The notes under the pieces were generated by a model. The model did no database searches. It was not told the origin of the DNA and saw nothing but the letters and a program-made list of their open reading frames with translations. A stretch of 64,000 nucleotides of DNA from Stygiobacter sp. RIFOXYC2_FULL_38_25 (lineage in GTDB: Bacteria > Bacteroidota > Ignavibacteria > Ignavibacteriales > Melioribacteraceae), in assembly GCA_001803165.1 (NCBI GenBank), contig MHAZ01000017.1:186001-250000 (forward strand). The letters run 5' to 3'. Shown here piece by piece: positions 49,560-58,553 of the stretch. Position 1 is the stretch's first letter, and the number at the start of each line of letters is the position of its first letter. Made by a program: the position numbers and the translations under genes.

Positions 49560-50474
49560 TTACTTATAAAGGTTAAAATTATAACTCAAGGAAACCCAAG
49601 GGATGAATGCACCATGCTCGCTAAAGATTCTTCCAAGACACGCATCACCGGAAAAACTCTTAGAATAAGCTCTGAATCCCAACATTAAAATAGAATTTCT
49701 TAAAAATGAATGTGAATTCAGTGGAATCCAAAACTCTCCAATTATTTTTCCTTGATTACTCAATTGTTTTTGACCACCAAATATTATCACATCATTTCCG
49801 TCGCCGGATTTACTGCTTATATCAACATTAATAGAAGAAGTGAAATTGTTAAAATCATCTCCAAATGTTGCAGTAATGTGTACCAAGTTCAGATCCGGTT
49901 TGGAACCGCTGAAAGATGTATTAGCCGTTATATATCCAGCAGCAACGGAAAGAATGTTGTTATTTATAAATGTAACTTTTGCAGAAAGATAATAAATTGG
50001 ATTTTCTTCAAATGGAAGTAGCGGAATTCCACCGGCAACGGAAACTATATTCTTTATACCAAATCCAGCTAAAGGGAAGAGAATTTCATTAAGGGATACA
50101 AAACCTTCGTTTTCTTTAACCGGCTTTGCAGTCGGAGAAATAAATAGTTTAAATGCATTCCTGTCTACATAAACTACGTCATCTGAAATATCTTCCTCTT
50201 TAGAAAGTAGGATGGTTCTCTTTTTTTCTTTAGGCAAATCTTGCGCTCTGTAGATTTCAGAAATTTGTTTTTTGGGTATTGATATTTCCGTTCCGCTTTT
50301 TGTTGATAATATAATTCTCTCTGCATCAGAGCTGGTAATTCTGCCCCAATAAACCGTACTGTCACTTAGAATCACTTTCATAGTTGGAGATTTCAGCGTA
50401 TCAACTTGAGAGTAGCTTTCCGAAAAAGTTAAAACAAGAATTGATAGACTTAAGAACAGAATTGATTTTTTCAT
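49560..50474 (-). CDS. outer-membrane protein with N-terminal SH3/LSm-like domain
   Basis: This 304-residue protein has a signal peptide (to SYSQ, about residue 22). A beta segment, VILSDSTVYWGRITSSDAERIIL, then EISIPKKQISEIYRA, resembles small SH3/LSm-like repeats seen in other Bacteroidota envelope proteins. The remaining 190 residues form alternating strands typical of a small barrel, ending in SYNFNLYK. It is probably monocistronic, with 85 nt to the stop of the methyltransferase gene that lies upstream and 195 nt of featureless sequence downstream. Function unknown. Confidence 0.65.
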   Translation of the reverse strand: MKKSILFLSLSILVLTFSESYSQVDTLKSPTMKVILSDSTVYWGRITSSDAERIILSTKSGTEISIPKKQISEIYRAQDLPKEKKRTILLSKEEDISDDVVYVDRNAFKLFISPTAKPVKENEGFVSLNEILFPLAGFGIKNIVSVAGGIPLLPFEENPIYYLSAKVTFINNNILSVAAGYITANTSFSGSKPDLNLVHITATFGDDFNNFTSSINVDISSKSGDGNDVIIFGGQKQLSNQGKIIGEFWIPLNSHSFLRNSILMLGFRAYSKSFSGDACLGRIFSEHGAFIPWVSLSYNFNLYK

Positions 50475-50565
50475 TACTCGGACTCAGTTGGTGATTAACC
50501 CCATTAGTTTAGTTTCTACAAACATAATAGAAAATCATTTTTCGAAAATCAGTATAATTTTTTTG

Positions 50566-51381
50566 CTACAACTTCCTAAAAATATATACGTCTTGCCGCA
50601 AGTGCGGGTTTTCGTTTCCTTCTTGGTAACCGACAAGTTCAAATCCCTCTAAAAGATTTTCAGTTGTCCATTTGTATGATTGATAACTGCTGTATTTGTT
50701 ATCACCTTCACCAAAGGAATTGTGAAGGACAATTTCATCGCGGTTGAATTGTTCTTGCTCTGTTTTGCTTAGTGGCGCTATTGTAACTTTACCATGAGTT
50801 GTAAAGTAAAGAAGTCCGCCCGGCTTTAGAATGCGCTTCAATTCACCAATCCATGTAAGCTGAAGTTCTTTGCCGAGATGAGTAAATACAGAACGCGCGT
50901 AAATTAAATCGAAAAAGTTATTCTCGTAACTCAAAGGGGGGACCAGATTGTTAGTAGCGAATTTGCCGAATGTTAAGTTTTTATCACACCAAGAAATCAG
51001 TTCGTGATTCAAATCCGAACCAAATAGATTGTATTTATTTTGTGCCGCAAAGTGGCGGATAATTCTTCCGCAGCCGCAGCCAAAATCCAGAACGTTAGCT
51101 TTCTCCGGCAATTCAATTTTGTGCTCTGCAAGCATTGCACTCATATCGTCAAAAATAATTTTGCCCGATTTATAAAACTCGCTCACCCACGGAATTGCGA
51201 TGATAGTAAAAATCAGCTTTGAGGACGGATAAGTAAATCCATCCGGTAAACCTTTAGCGCGGCATTTCATTTCCTCTTTCAGCAAATCCGGTGAAAGAGT
51301 TTTTGCGCTGTTATAAACCAAACGCAGTGAATCTTGCAAACTTTCACTCTTAACTATTTTCTTTATCAGTTGCTTTATCAT
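50566..51381 (-). CDS. class I SAM-dependent methyltransferase
   Basis: This 271-residue protein has the methyltransferase motif I VLDFGCGCGRIIRHF (97-111), motif II acid LFGSDLNHELISW and motif IV FFDLIYARSVFTHL, followed by LKPGGLLYFTTHG. It methylates an unknown small molecule or protein in the cytoplasm. A Cys-rich variant of the glycine loop (GCGCGR) is common in this group. The start overlaps the MFS transporter gene by 32 nt, so the two are co-transcribed and perhaps functionally linked. Confidence 0.85.
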   Translation of the reverse strand: MIKQLIKKIVKSESLQDSLRLVYNSAKTLSPDLLKEEMKCRAKGLPDGFTYPSSKLIFTIIAIPWVSEFYKSGKIIFDDMSAMLAEHKIELPEKANVLDFGCGCGRIIRHFAAQNKYNLFGSDLNHELISWCDKNLTFGKFATNNLVPPLSYENNFFDLIYARSVFTHLGKELQLTWIGELKRILKPGGLLYFTTHGKVTIAPLSKTEQEQFNRDEIVLHNSFGEGDNKYSSYQSYKWTTENLLEGFELVGYQEGNENPHLRQDVYIFRKL

Positions 51382-52561
51382 TCTTAATCCAAATTATATA
51401 AAAGAGAATTGCGGCTGCTAAAATAGTTCCGCTGCCCACAAAAGAAAAACTCAATCCAAACGCTGAAACAATATACCCGGCAGTTATTGGACCGGCTAAG
51501 TTGCCAATCATCTGAAAGCTTGACCCGATACCCATTACACCAGCCTTTCGTTCGTGCTCAGTTTCATTGCTCATAAGAGAATATATTAAAGGTAGCACAA
51601 CACCAAGTGCAAAACCAAGGACAAATAAAACCAAAGTGAATGTAAAGATATCTTTTAGAAAGTTCAGGCATAGAAATGCAGCGGCTGAAATTATAAATGC
51701 CAGAAGCAAATTTTTCCGGGAAGAAATTATTTTATTTAGTGCCGGAAGCAGTGCCACAGATAGCGCACCGGCTCCGCCGAACAATCCTAATAAAATTCCG
51801 GAAATAGAAGCTTGGTTTTCCAATCCGCCAAATTGCTGATGAATGTATAATGTGAAATTTGGTCTCATCATTGTTACGCTGAGTGTGTAAGCTAATAGCA
51901 TTATGCCGCAAACGACTAACCATTTCTTCGCTGTAAAGTATTTAAAATTGTTTGCAAGAGAATTGTATTTGGCTTCCGTAACCACTTTTTGTTCTTTCAC
52001 AAAAAACAACACCGGTAAGGAGGTTGCGGAAACTAGAATAGCCACAATAATAAACACGGTTCTGAAACCAAAGACATCGGCTAGAATTCCGCCTAAAACC
52101 GGACCGGCAATATTCCCCAAAGCATTTGCAAGTTGAAGATAACTCAGCGCATCGGTTGTTTTTCCCTTGGGAGAATTTGCGGCAGTTAACGAAATAGCAG
52201 CCGGATAGGCACCGCCAAATAATTCTTGGATTGATGATGCGATGAGTAAAAAGGTTAATGAAGAAGAGAAGCTCATAGAGAGCTGCGCAATAACAAATCC
52301 CGCGATTGATAAAAGTGTAGTTAGTTTTCTACCATATTTATCACCAATGCTTCCCCAAAAAGGTGTTGTGAAAAATGAAACGATGAATGGGGAAGCGAAA
52401 ATCCATCCACTCCATAGTGCGGTTGATTCAACATTTGTACTTCCGAGTTCTTGCACAAAAAGAGGAAGGAAAGGAATTAAGCTTCGTGTGCCGGCTCTAT
52501 AAAAAAATTGGCTGATAAAAAGCGCGTAAAGATTTTTCTTCCAAGAATTATCTGGTGTCAT
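51350..52561 (-). CDS. MFS transporter
   Basis: This 403-residue protein has twelve predicted transmembrane helices and the MFS A-motif GSIGDKYGRK in the loop after helix 2. SYLQLANALGNIAGPVLGGILAD is typical of drug/H+ antiporters of the DHA1 class. The ATG at 52561 (MTPDNSWKKN) is chosen over an upstream TTG at 52612, which would add a polar N-tail. It is divergent from the xanthine dehydrogenase genes with 130 nt between starts. The substrate is unknown; it may export a drug or a metabolite. Confidence 0.85.
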   Translation of the reverse strand: MTPDNSWKKNLYALFISQFFYRAGTRSLIPFLPLFVQELGSTNVESTALWSGWIFASPFIVSFFTTPFWGSIGDKYGRKLTTLLSIAGFVIAQLSMSFSSSLTFLLIASSIQELFGGAYPAAISLTAANSPKGKTTDALSYLQLANALGNIAGPVLGGILADVFGFRTVFIIVAILVSATSLPVLFFVKEQKVVTEAKYNSLANNFKYFTAKKWLVVCGIMLLAYTLSVTMMRPNFTLYIHQQFGGLENQASISGILLGLFGGAGALSVALLPALNKIISSRKNLLLAFIISAAAFLCLNFLKDIFTFTLVLFVLGFALGVVLPLIYSLMSNETEHERKAGVMGIGSSFQMIGNLAGPITAGYIVSAFGLSFSFVGSGTILAAAILFYIIWIKNDKATDKENS

Positions 52562-52691
52562 AAGCTGCAATTGAGTTGCAGTAAAATTAACTTTTTGATT
52601 TCCGCATTCCAAAACGTTAATTTTTGTGTAGTTAGATTGTTCTTACTAATTGCTGAACCGATCGTGGAGCGATAATTCCACCGAGGTCTAA

Positions 52692-54107
52692 ATGATAGAA
52701 TTCATTCTCAACAACAAACACATTACTGCTGATCTTCCTCCAACAACTGTTCTTCTCGATTTTATCCGAAGAGAATCCCAACTAACCGGAACAAAAGAAG
52801 GCTGCCGCGAAGGTGATTGCGGGGCTTGTACTGTAATTCTTGGATCGCTTGACAAATCGAAGCTGAATTATAAATCTATTAACTCTTGTTTAATGCCCCT
52901 TGCCGATGTTCATGGAAAACACGTTGTAACTATTGAAGGAATTTCTCCGCAGACAAATAATCCGGATGAACTTTCGCCAATTCAGCAAGCAATGGTGGAA
53001 GAGGGCGGAACGCAATGCGGATTTTGTACGCCCGGTTTTGTCGTTTCAACCACTAATTATTTTTTGAATGAAACAAAGCCGGAAGTAAGCGGCGCAATAA
53101 ATTCACTTGGCGGGAATATTTGCCGCTGCACCGGCTATGCCGGAATAATAAGAGCAGTTGAAAAATCTATTGAAGCTTACAACAAGAGCGAGAAAAAAAG
53201 TAATAATTACAAGAGATTAATTGAAGCTCGTTTCATTCCGGAATATTTCTTAGAAATCCCTAAGCGGTTGAAACTTATTAAGAAACAACAGACAAAGAAG
53301 AAACAAGCTGAATTCCTTGTTGGTGGCGGAACCGATCTTTATGTTCAACGCTGGGAAGAGTTAGTTCAGACGGAAAGTCAGTTCGTCTCAAATAAAAATG
53401 TTAGCTCTGAAATCAAAATTGAAAAAGGGAAAATCGTACTTGGCGGCGCGGCAACTATTCAGCAAATTTTAGAATCAAAAATATTTAAGAAGTATTTCCC
53501 TTCGTTAGCTTCACAGTTGGAATTATTCGGCTCACTGCCAATTCGTAACAGAGCTACAGTTGCCGGAAATATTGTTAATGCTTCTCCAATCGGGGACTTA
53601 TCCAACATTTTACTTTCGCTTGATGCAAGCGTTCATCTCGCGGGAAAATCAAAGCGAGTTGTTCCGTTAAGAAAGTTTTATTTAGGCTATAAAACACTTA
53701 CCAAAAAGAAAGCGGAAATCATTGAGAAAATTTCCTTTGCGATTCCGCCAAAACACTTTTTCTTTAATTTCGAAAAAATCTCTAAGCGGACTTATCTTGA
53801 TATTGCAAGTGTGAATACAAGCATCGCTTTGGTTGCTAAGAATGGAAAGATTGAATCAGCCGGAATTTCTGCTGGAGGAGTTGCGCCAATTCCATTGTAC
53901 CTAACGAAGACGTGTGAAGCTTTGGTTAATAAAGAAATTAAAACTGATTTGCTTAAATCAGTTGTCCAGGTTGCGGCAGAGGAAATTTCTCCGATCAGCG
54001 ATGCACGCGGTTCTGCCGAGTATAAGCGTCTCTTGCTGCGCCAGCTAATTTATTCTCATTTCATTTTGCTCTTTCCCGAAAAAATTAATGTGGAGGAATT
54101 GTTATGA
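52692..54107 (+). CDS. xdhA: xanthine dehydrogenase-type small subunit (2Fe-2S and FAD domains fused)
   Basis: This 471-residue subunit has two 2Fe-2S centres: Cys38, 43, 46 and 66, and Cys109, 112, 144 and 146 (CGFCTPG and CRCTGY). An FAD domain from about 205 has LVGGGTDLYVQ and NRATVAGNIVNASPIGD. It passes electrons from the molybdenum site to NAD+ or another acceptor. The layout is that of bacterial XdhA (about 460-490 residues). Its ATGA overlaps the large-subunit gene by 4 nt. It opens the putative purine block. Confidence 0.93.
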   Translation: MIEFILNNKHITADLPPTTVLLDFIRRESQLTGTKEGCREGDCGACTVILGSLDKSKLNYKSINSCLMPLADVHGKHVVTIEGISPQTNNPDELSPIQQAMVEEGGTQCGFCTPGFVVSTTNYFLNETKPEVSGAINSLGGNICRCTGYAGIIRAVEKSIEAYNKSEKKSNNYKRLIEARFIPEYFLEIPKRLKLIKKQQTKKKQAEFLVGGGTDLYVQRWEELVQTESQFVSNKNVSSEIKIEKGKIVLGGAATIQQILESKIFKKYFPSLASQLELFGSLPIRNRATVAGNIVNASPIGDLSNILLSLDASVHLAGKSKRVVPLRKFYLGYKTLTKKKAEIIEKISFAIPPKHFFFNFEKISKRTYLDIASVNTSIALVAKNGKIESAGISAGGVAPIPLYLTKTCEALVNKEIKTDLLKSVVQVAAEEISPISDARGSAEYKRLLLRQLIYSHFILLFPEKINVEELL

Positions 54108-56377
54108 GAAATTACGATTCAATCCGCCACGTAAAAGGAGAATCCTACTTTATTGATGACTTGCGAATTCCGGAAGGAACATTGTATGGATACGTTTATT
54201 ACTCACCGATTGCTCACGGGAAAATTTTGGAAATTGATTTCTCTAAAGCGCTTCAATCGAAAGGTGTAGCCGGAGTTTATTCTGCAAAAGATATTCCGGG
54301 CGAAAATCAGATTGGCGGAATAATATTAGATGAAAATCTCTTTGCCGATGAGGAAGTACATTTCATCGGGCATCCTATTGCAGTTGTAGTTGCCGATACT
54401 TACTTGCACGCCAAAGAAGCTTCAAAAAAAATAAATGCTATCTATGAAAAATTAAAACCGGTTCTCGATCCCCGTGAAGCGGCGGAGAAAAATCTTTTAA
54501 TAATCCCCCCAAGAAAATTTGAGCTTGGCAACGTAGATAAAAGCTGGAGCGAATGCGATTATATTGTAGAAGGAAAAACTGACAGCGGCGGACAGGAACA
54601 TTTGTATCTTGAAACTCAAGGCGCGCTTGCAAATATTACTGAGAACGGTGGAATAAAAATTTCTTCAGCTACTCAAGGTCCTACAAATGTGCAGCGAATG
54701 ATTTCCCGCGTACTTGGTTTGCCGATGAGTAAAATTGAAGTTGATGTTCAGCGGCTCGGCGGCGGATTTGGCGGAAAGGAAGATCAAGCGACTGCTTGGG
54801 CTTGCATGGCTGCTCTTGCAGCATACAAACTTAAAAAGCCGGTTAAGATTGTTCTCAACCGTCAAGATGATATTCGCATTACAGGCAAGCGTCATCCATA
54901 CTCAAGCGATTTTAAAATTGGGTTGAGTAAGGAAGGAAAAATTTTAGCTTATGAAGCAACGTTCTATCAAAATGCCGGAGCTGTTGCGGATTTATCGCCA
55001 GCGATTCTGGATAGAACTCTTTTCCACGCAACAAATTCTTATTTCGTTCCGAATGTGAGAGCGACAGCGCTCAGTTGCAAAACTAATCTTGTTCCTTTTA
55101 CTGCGTTCAGAGGATTTGGCGGACCGCAAGGAATATTTGTTTTTGAATCGGCAATTTATAAAGCTGCTCAAGTGATGAATATTGAGCCGGCTGAAATCCA
55201 GAAAGCAAATCTGTTAATAGAAGGAGATGAGTTTTCGTTTGGACAGAAAACTTATCAATGTCAGGCTGAGAAAACTTTTTCTCAGATGGAATCGGATTTT
55301 GAACTTGAGAAAATTCAGCAAGAAATAAATTCTTTTAACGATTCCAACAAGCTCGTTAAGAAAGGTGCTGCTGTTATACCAATCTGTTTTGGTATTTCAT
55401 TCACAACAACATTTCTGAATCAAGCTTCTGCGCTTGTTCATATTTATACGGATGGAAGTATAAACATCAGCACAGCCGCAGTTGAGATGGGACAAGGTGT
55501 CAATGCGAAGTTGAAACATATTGCCGCAAAAACTCTGAATGTAGATGAAGCAAGAATAAAGATTGAATCAACAAACACTTCGCGAGTATCAAATACTTCG
55601 CCAACAGCAGCAAGCAAAGGAACTGATTTAAATGGTTTCGCAGTAATTGCCGCTTGCAATATTTTGATTGAGCGTTTGCAGAAAGTAGCCGCAGCAGAAC
55701 TTGGGCAAGATGACTTCACTAAAATAACTTTCAAGAATGAAAAAGTTTTTGATGAAGGCGAACCTACAAATCTAACTTTCAAAGATTTGGTGAACAAAGC
55801 TTACATGAAGAGAATCAGTTTAACTGCTCAAGCTTTTCACTCAACACCCGATATAAATTTTGATACGAAGACTAACAAAGGCAAACCATTCGCTTATCAT
55901 GTTTACGGAGCTGGAATTGTTGAGGTTACTGTTGATTGTCTTCGCGGAACCTATGAAGTTGATGCGATAAAAGTCATTCACGATTTTGGCGAATCATTTC
56001 ATAAAGTTATAGATCAAGGACAAGCTGAAGGAGGAATCGTTCAAGGAATTGGATGGATGACTTCGGAAGAACTCAGCTGGAATTCTGACGGACGATTAAT
56101 CACCGATGCGCTTTCTACTTATAAAGTGCCGGATATTCATGCGATGCCGAAAGAAATGAAAATTGAATTTCTGAAAGATTCACCAAATGATTTTGGACCG
56201 CTTCGCTCTAAAGCAGTCGGCGAACCGCCATTCTTGTATGGAATTGGAGTTTACTTTGCTCTGATGAATGCTATGCGCGCGTTCAATCCGAACATAGAAG
56301 TGAAATTTGATTCGCCGCTAACACCCGAAAAAGTTTTACTCACATTGTATGGTACAGATGTAGGGAAAGGTCTTTGA
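54104..56377 (+). CDS. xdhB: xanthine dehydrogenase-type large subunit, molybdopterin-binding
   Basis: This 757-residue subunit binds molybdopterin and hydroxylates the purine. GGGFGGKE is near 217-224, and AFRGFGGPQG near 333 holds the Arg that in bovine xanthine oxidase (Arg880) contacts the substrate. EMGQGVN also fits, and KAVGEPP at the C-terminus holds the catalytic Glu707 (bovine Glu1261). These features favour true xanthine or hypoxanthine use. The final codons (GKGL then TGA) lie within a REP palindrome at 56360-56387, which indicates that the end was altered by repeat insertion. Confidence 0.93.
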   Translation: MRNYDSIRHVKGESYFIDDLRIPEGTLYGYVYYSPIAHGKILEIDFSKALQSKGVAGVYSAKDIPGENQIGGIILDENLFADEEVHFIGHPIAVVVADTYLHAKEASKKINAIYEKLKPVLDPREAAEKNLLIIPPRKFELGNVDKSWSECDYIVEGKTDSGGQEHLYLETQGALANITENGGIKISSATQGPTNVQRMISRVLGLPMSKIEVDVQRLGGGFGGKEDQATAWACMAALAAYKLKKPVKIVLNRQDDIRITGKRHPYSSDFKIGLSKEGKILAYEATFYQNAGAVADLSPAILDRTLFHATNSYFVPNVRATALSCKTNLVPFTAFRGFGGPQGIFVFESAIYKAAQVMNIEPAEIQKANLLIEGDEFSFGQKTYQCQAEKTFSQMESDFELEKIQQEINSFNDSNKLVKKGAAVIPICFGISFTTTFLNQASALVHIYTDGSINISTAAVEMGQGVNAKLKHIAAKTLNVDEARIKIESTNTSRVSNTSPTAASKGTDLNGFAVIAACNILIERLQKVAAAELGQDDFTKITFKNEKVFDEGEPTNLTFKDLVNKAYMKRISLTAQAFHSTPDINFDTKTNKGKPFAYHVYGAGIVEVTVDCLRGTYEVDAIKVIHDFGESFHKVIDQGQAEGGIVQGIGWMTSEELSWNSDGRLITDALSTYKVPDIHAMPKEMKIEFLKDSPNDFGPLRSKAVGEPPFLYGIGVYFALMNAMRAFNPNIEVKFDSPLTPEKVLLTLYGTDVGKGL

Positions 56378-56387
56378 CCTTTCCTTA
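56360..56387. repeat. REP unit 1 upstream of the RAYT, overlapping the xdhB stop
   Basis: The stem GGAAAGGTC (56364-56372) and GACCTTTCC (56376-56384) around TTT is preceded by GTAG. It contains the TGA stop of xdhB. It has the same conserved bases as the units at 56681 and 56938: GGA, two variable, GGTCT, two variable, GACC, two variable, TCC. Confidence 0.8.
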
Positions 56388-56399
56388 ATTAATTGTAAA

Positions 56400-56933
56400 A
56401 TGGAAAATAAACTGCCAAATAGAAAACATTTGAGGCTAACTGGCTTCGATTATTCAAGCCCAGGATATTATTTCGTTACAATTTGTACGATGAATAAAGT
56501 TGAGTGGTTTGGAGAGATTTCCGGTGCAAGTGTAATTCTTAATGCTAAGGGAAAAATAGTTGAAGATTGCTGGTTTGATTTACAGAATCATTATCCAAAT
56601 TGTGAATTAGATTATTATGTAATTATGCCTGATCATTTTCATGGAATACTAATTTTAACCGAACGAGATATTAACTACTGGGATGGGTCTGAGACCCATC
56701 CTAAAAAGAGTAGGAACCACGGTCTATCAGAAATTATCCGTTCATTCAAATCTTATTCATCTAGAAGAATAAATGAATTGTCGGAAAACAAAAGCAAATT
56801 TAATTGGCAGACATCTTTCTATGATAGAATTATTCGAAATGAAAAAGAGCTTTATCAAATAAGAAAATATATTCAAGATAATCCCTTGAGAAAGGAATTA
56901 GAAAAAATACCCGAAAATTTAGGTGGTCTATAA
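56400..56933 (+). mobile_element. REP-associated tyrosine transposase (RAYT, Y1_Tnp family)
   Basis: This 177-residue coding sequence starts at an ATG 22 nt after the xdhB stop. The HUH motif is HFH at 79-81 (MPDHFHGILIL), and the catalytic tyrosine is probably Tyr157 in RKYIQDNPLR. YYFVTICT near the start and FYDRIIRNEKE are typical of RAYTs, which are single-copy domesticated relatives of IS200/IS605 transposases that process REP palindromes. REP units flank it in inverted orientation, and a third lies in its own coding region. It interrupts the xdhB-PLP gene order but leaves the reading frames whole. Confidence 0.9.
56681..56701. repeat. REP unit 2 within the RAYT coding sequence
   Basis: A perfect 21-nt palindrome, GGATGGGTCT then G then AGACCCATCC, encodes residues 94-101 (WDGSETHP) in a loop of the protein. 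It fits the same consensus as the two flanking units. Confidence 0.75.
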
Positions 56934-56937
56934 AAGA

Positions 56938-56962
56938 GGAACGGTCACAGACCGTTCCCTAC
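56938..56962. repeat. REP unit 3 downstream of the RAYT
   Basis: GGAACGGTC (56938-56946) and GACCGTTCC (56950-56958) around ACA are followed by CTAC. It is inverted relative to unit 1, whose GTAG is on the left, so the pair brackets the transposase. The PLP-enzyme gene begins 19 nt further on. Confidence 0.8.
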
Positions 56963-56981
56963 AACACCAAAAGGAGAAACA

Positions 56982-58472
56982 ATGGAAAGCTTTTCATGGA
57001 AATTGCAGAATGAAGACTATTTAAAGAAAACGATTAAACGGTGCCAAGAAAAAAAAATTATCCTTCCGAAGTTTAGTGAATTAAGAAATCCAGATTCGAT
57101 TACGCAAAAAATTAAAGACCAATTGCCAAAAGTTGGAATGCAAGACATCAATCCGCTTAACTTATTTAGAATTAATTGGCGCAACGATTCCAAGACCGGC
57201 AACATCGGCGAAATTAATTATCTGGAAATCCCATCTGAAATTACCGGCGTTAAAGCTCGCATTGTTGGATTAGTTGGAAAGTTCTTTCCAACAGGCGCGC
57301 ACAAAGTTGGTGCAACGTATGGATGTTTAGCTCCCTATCTTGTAACGGGAAGATTCAATCCGGAATATCACAAAGCTGTTTGGCCATCTACCGGAAATTA
57401 TTGCCGCGGCGGAGTTTTCAACTCCCGCTTGCTTGCGGTTGATGGCGTTGCAATTCTTCCTGAAGAAATGAGCAAAGAAAGATTCGATTGGCTAAAAAAT
57501 ATGGGCGCGGAAATTTATGCCACCTACGGCTGCGAAAGTAACGTTAAAGAAATTTATGATAAGTGTCATGAGTTAGAAAGAACAAGTGATCAGTATTTAA
57601 TTTTTAATCAGTTTGATCAGATGGGAAATCCAATCTGGCATTACGAAATTACCGGCTCAACAATTGAAACACTTTTTAATCAGATTAAAAAAGAGAATCA
57701 GCGCTTAAGCGGATACGTAAGCGCCACGGGCTCTGCGGGAACTATTGGTGCCGGCGATTATTTGCGTGAAATTTCTCCGCTAATAAAAGTTGCCGCTTCG
57801 GAAGCATTGCAATGTCCAACACTTTTATCAAATGGATACGGCGCGCACCGCATTGAAGGAATTGGAGATAAACATATTCCTTGGATTCACAACGTTAAAA
57901 ATACTGACGCGGTTGTAGCGATTGATGATGAAGACCCGCTCAGAATTTTGCGATTGTTTAACGATGCTGAGGGACAAAAATATTTGAAGCAGCTTGGTGT
58001 TGCTGAAGATACAATTGCAAAACTTCCTTGGCTTGGTATTTCCGGAATTAGCAACATTCTAAGCGCAATTAAACTAGCTAAGTATTTCGAAATGAATGAG
58101 AACGATATAATCTTTACAATCTTTACCGATTCCGTTGAGCTTTACGGCTCGCGTCTGGAAGAGATGAATCAGACTTGGGGAAAATATTCCGAACATCAAG
58201 CAGATAAAGATTGGTATTCCGTTCTCAAGAGACAGACAACTGATAATTTTGTGGAGTTAAGTTACCAAGACAAGAAGCGCATTCATAATCTAAAATATTT
58301 TACTTGGGTTGAGCAGCAAGGCAAAACAGTTGAAGAGCTTAATGAACAATGGTATAATGAAAATTATTGGAAGGAAAGATTTTCGGTTGTTCCACAATGG
58401 GATAAATTAATTGATGAGTTTAATACTCAAGTTGGAATTAAGAATGTCATTTCGAGCGAAGTCGAGAAATGA
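56982..58472 (+). CDS. fold-type II PLP-dependent enzyme (lyase or deaminase type)
   Basis: This 496-residue enzyme has the PLP lysine Lys108 in FFPTGAHKVGA, the substrate loop STGNYCRGGVF and the phosphate-binding loop TGSAGTIGAG at 249-258. It is longer than cysteine synthase or diaminopropionate ammonia-lyase (YgeX, about 400). YgeX is a PLP enzyme in purine clusters, so this may do a comparable step, such as deamination of a diamino acid, but homology at that level is not proven. It has an AAGGAG ribosome-binding site. The last codons (ISSEVEK) come from a repeat. Confidence 0.8.
   Translation: MESFSWKLQNEDYLKKTIKRCQEKKIILPKFSELRNPDSITQKIKDQLPKVGMQDINPLNLFRINWRNDSKTGNIGEINYLEIPSEITGVKARIVGLVGKFFPTGAHKVGATYGCLAPYLVTGRFNPEYHKAVWPSTGNYCRGGVFNSRLLAVDGVAILPEEMSKERFDWLKNMGAEIYATYGCESNVKEIYDKCHELERTSDQYLIFNQFDQMGNPIWHYEITGSTIETLFNQIKKENQRLSGYVSATGSAGTIGAGDYLREISPLIKVAASEALQCPTLLSNGYGAHRIEGIGDKHIPWIHNVKNTDAVVAIDDEDPLRILRLFNDAEGQKYLKQLGVAEDTIAKLPWLGISGISNILSAIKLAKYFEMNENDIIFTIFTDSVELYGSRLEEMNQTWGKYSEHQADKDWYSVLKRQTTDNFVELSYQDKKRIHNLKYFTWVEQQGKTVEELNEQWYNENYWKERFSVVPQWDKLIDEFNTQVGIKNVISSEVEK
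58447..58472. repeat. CATTTCGAG palindrome forming the end of the PLP-enzyme gene
   Basis: TCATTTCGAGCGA plus AGTCGAGAAATGA, 26 nt, is an imperfect palindrome whose last three bases are the TGA stop of the gene. It matches, with one mismatch, the inverted copy at 24615-24640. Confidence 0.75.
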
Positions 58473-58553
58473 TCAAAATGATCACGCTTTGTATCTTCGT
58501 TTCCACGAGCCGAAGCGGGCGATCAGTGCAGCATTAAATGATTCTATATAAGT

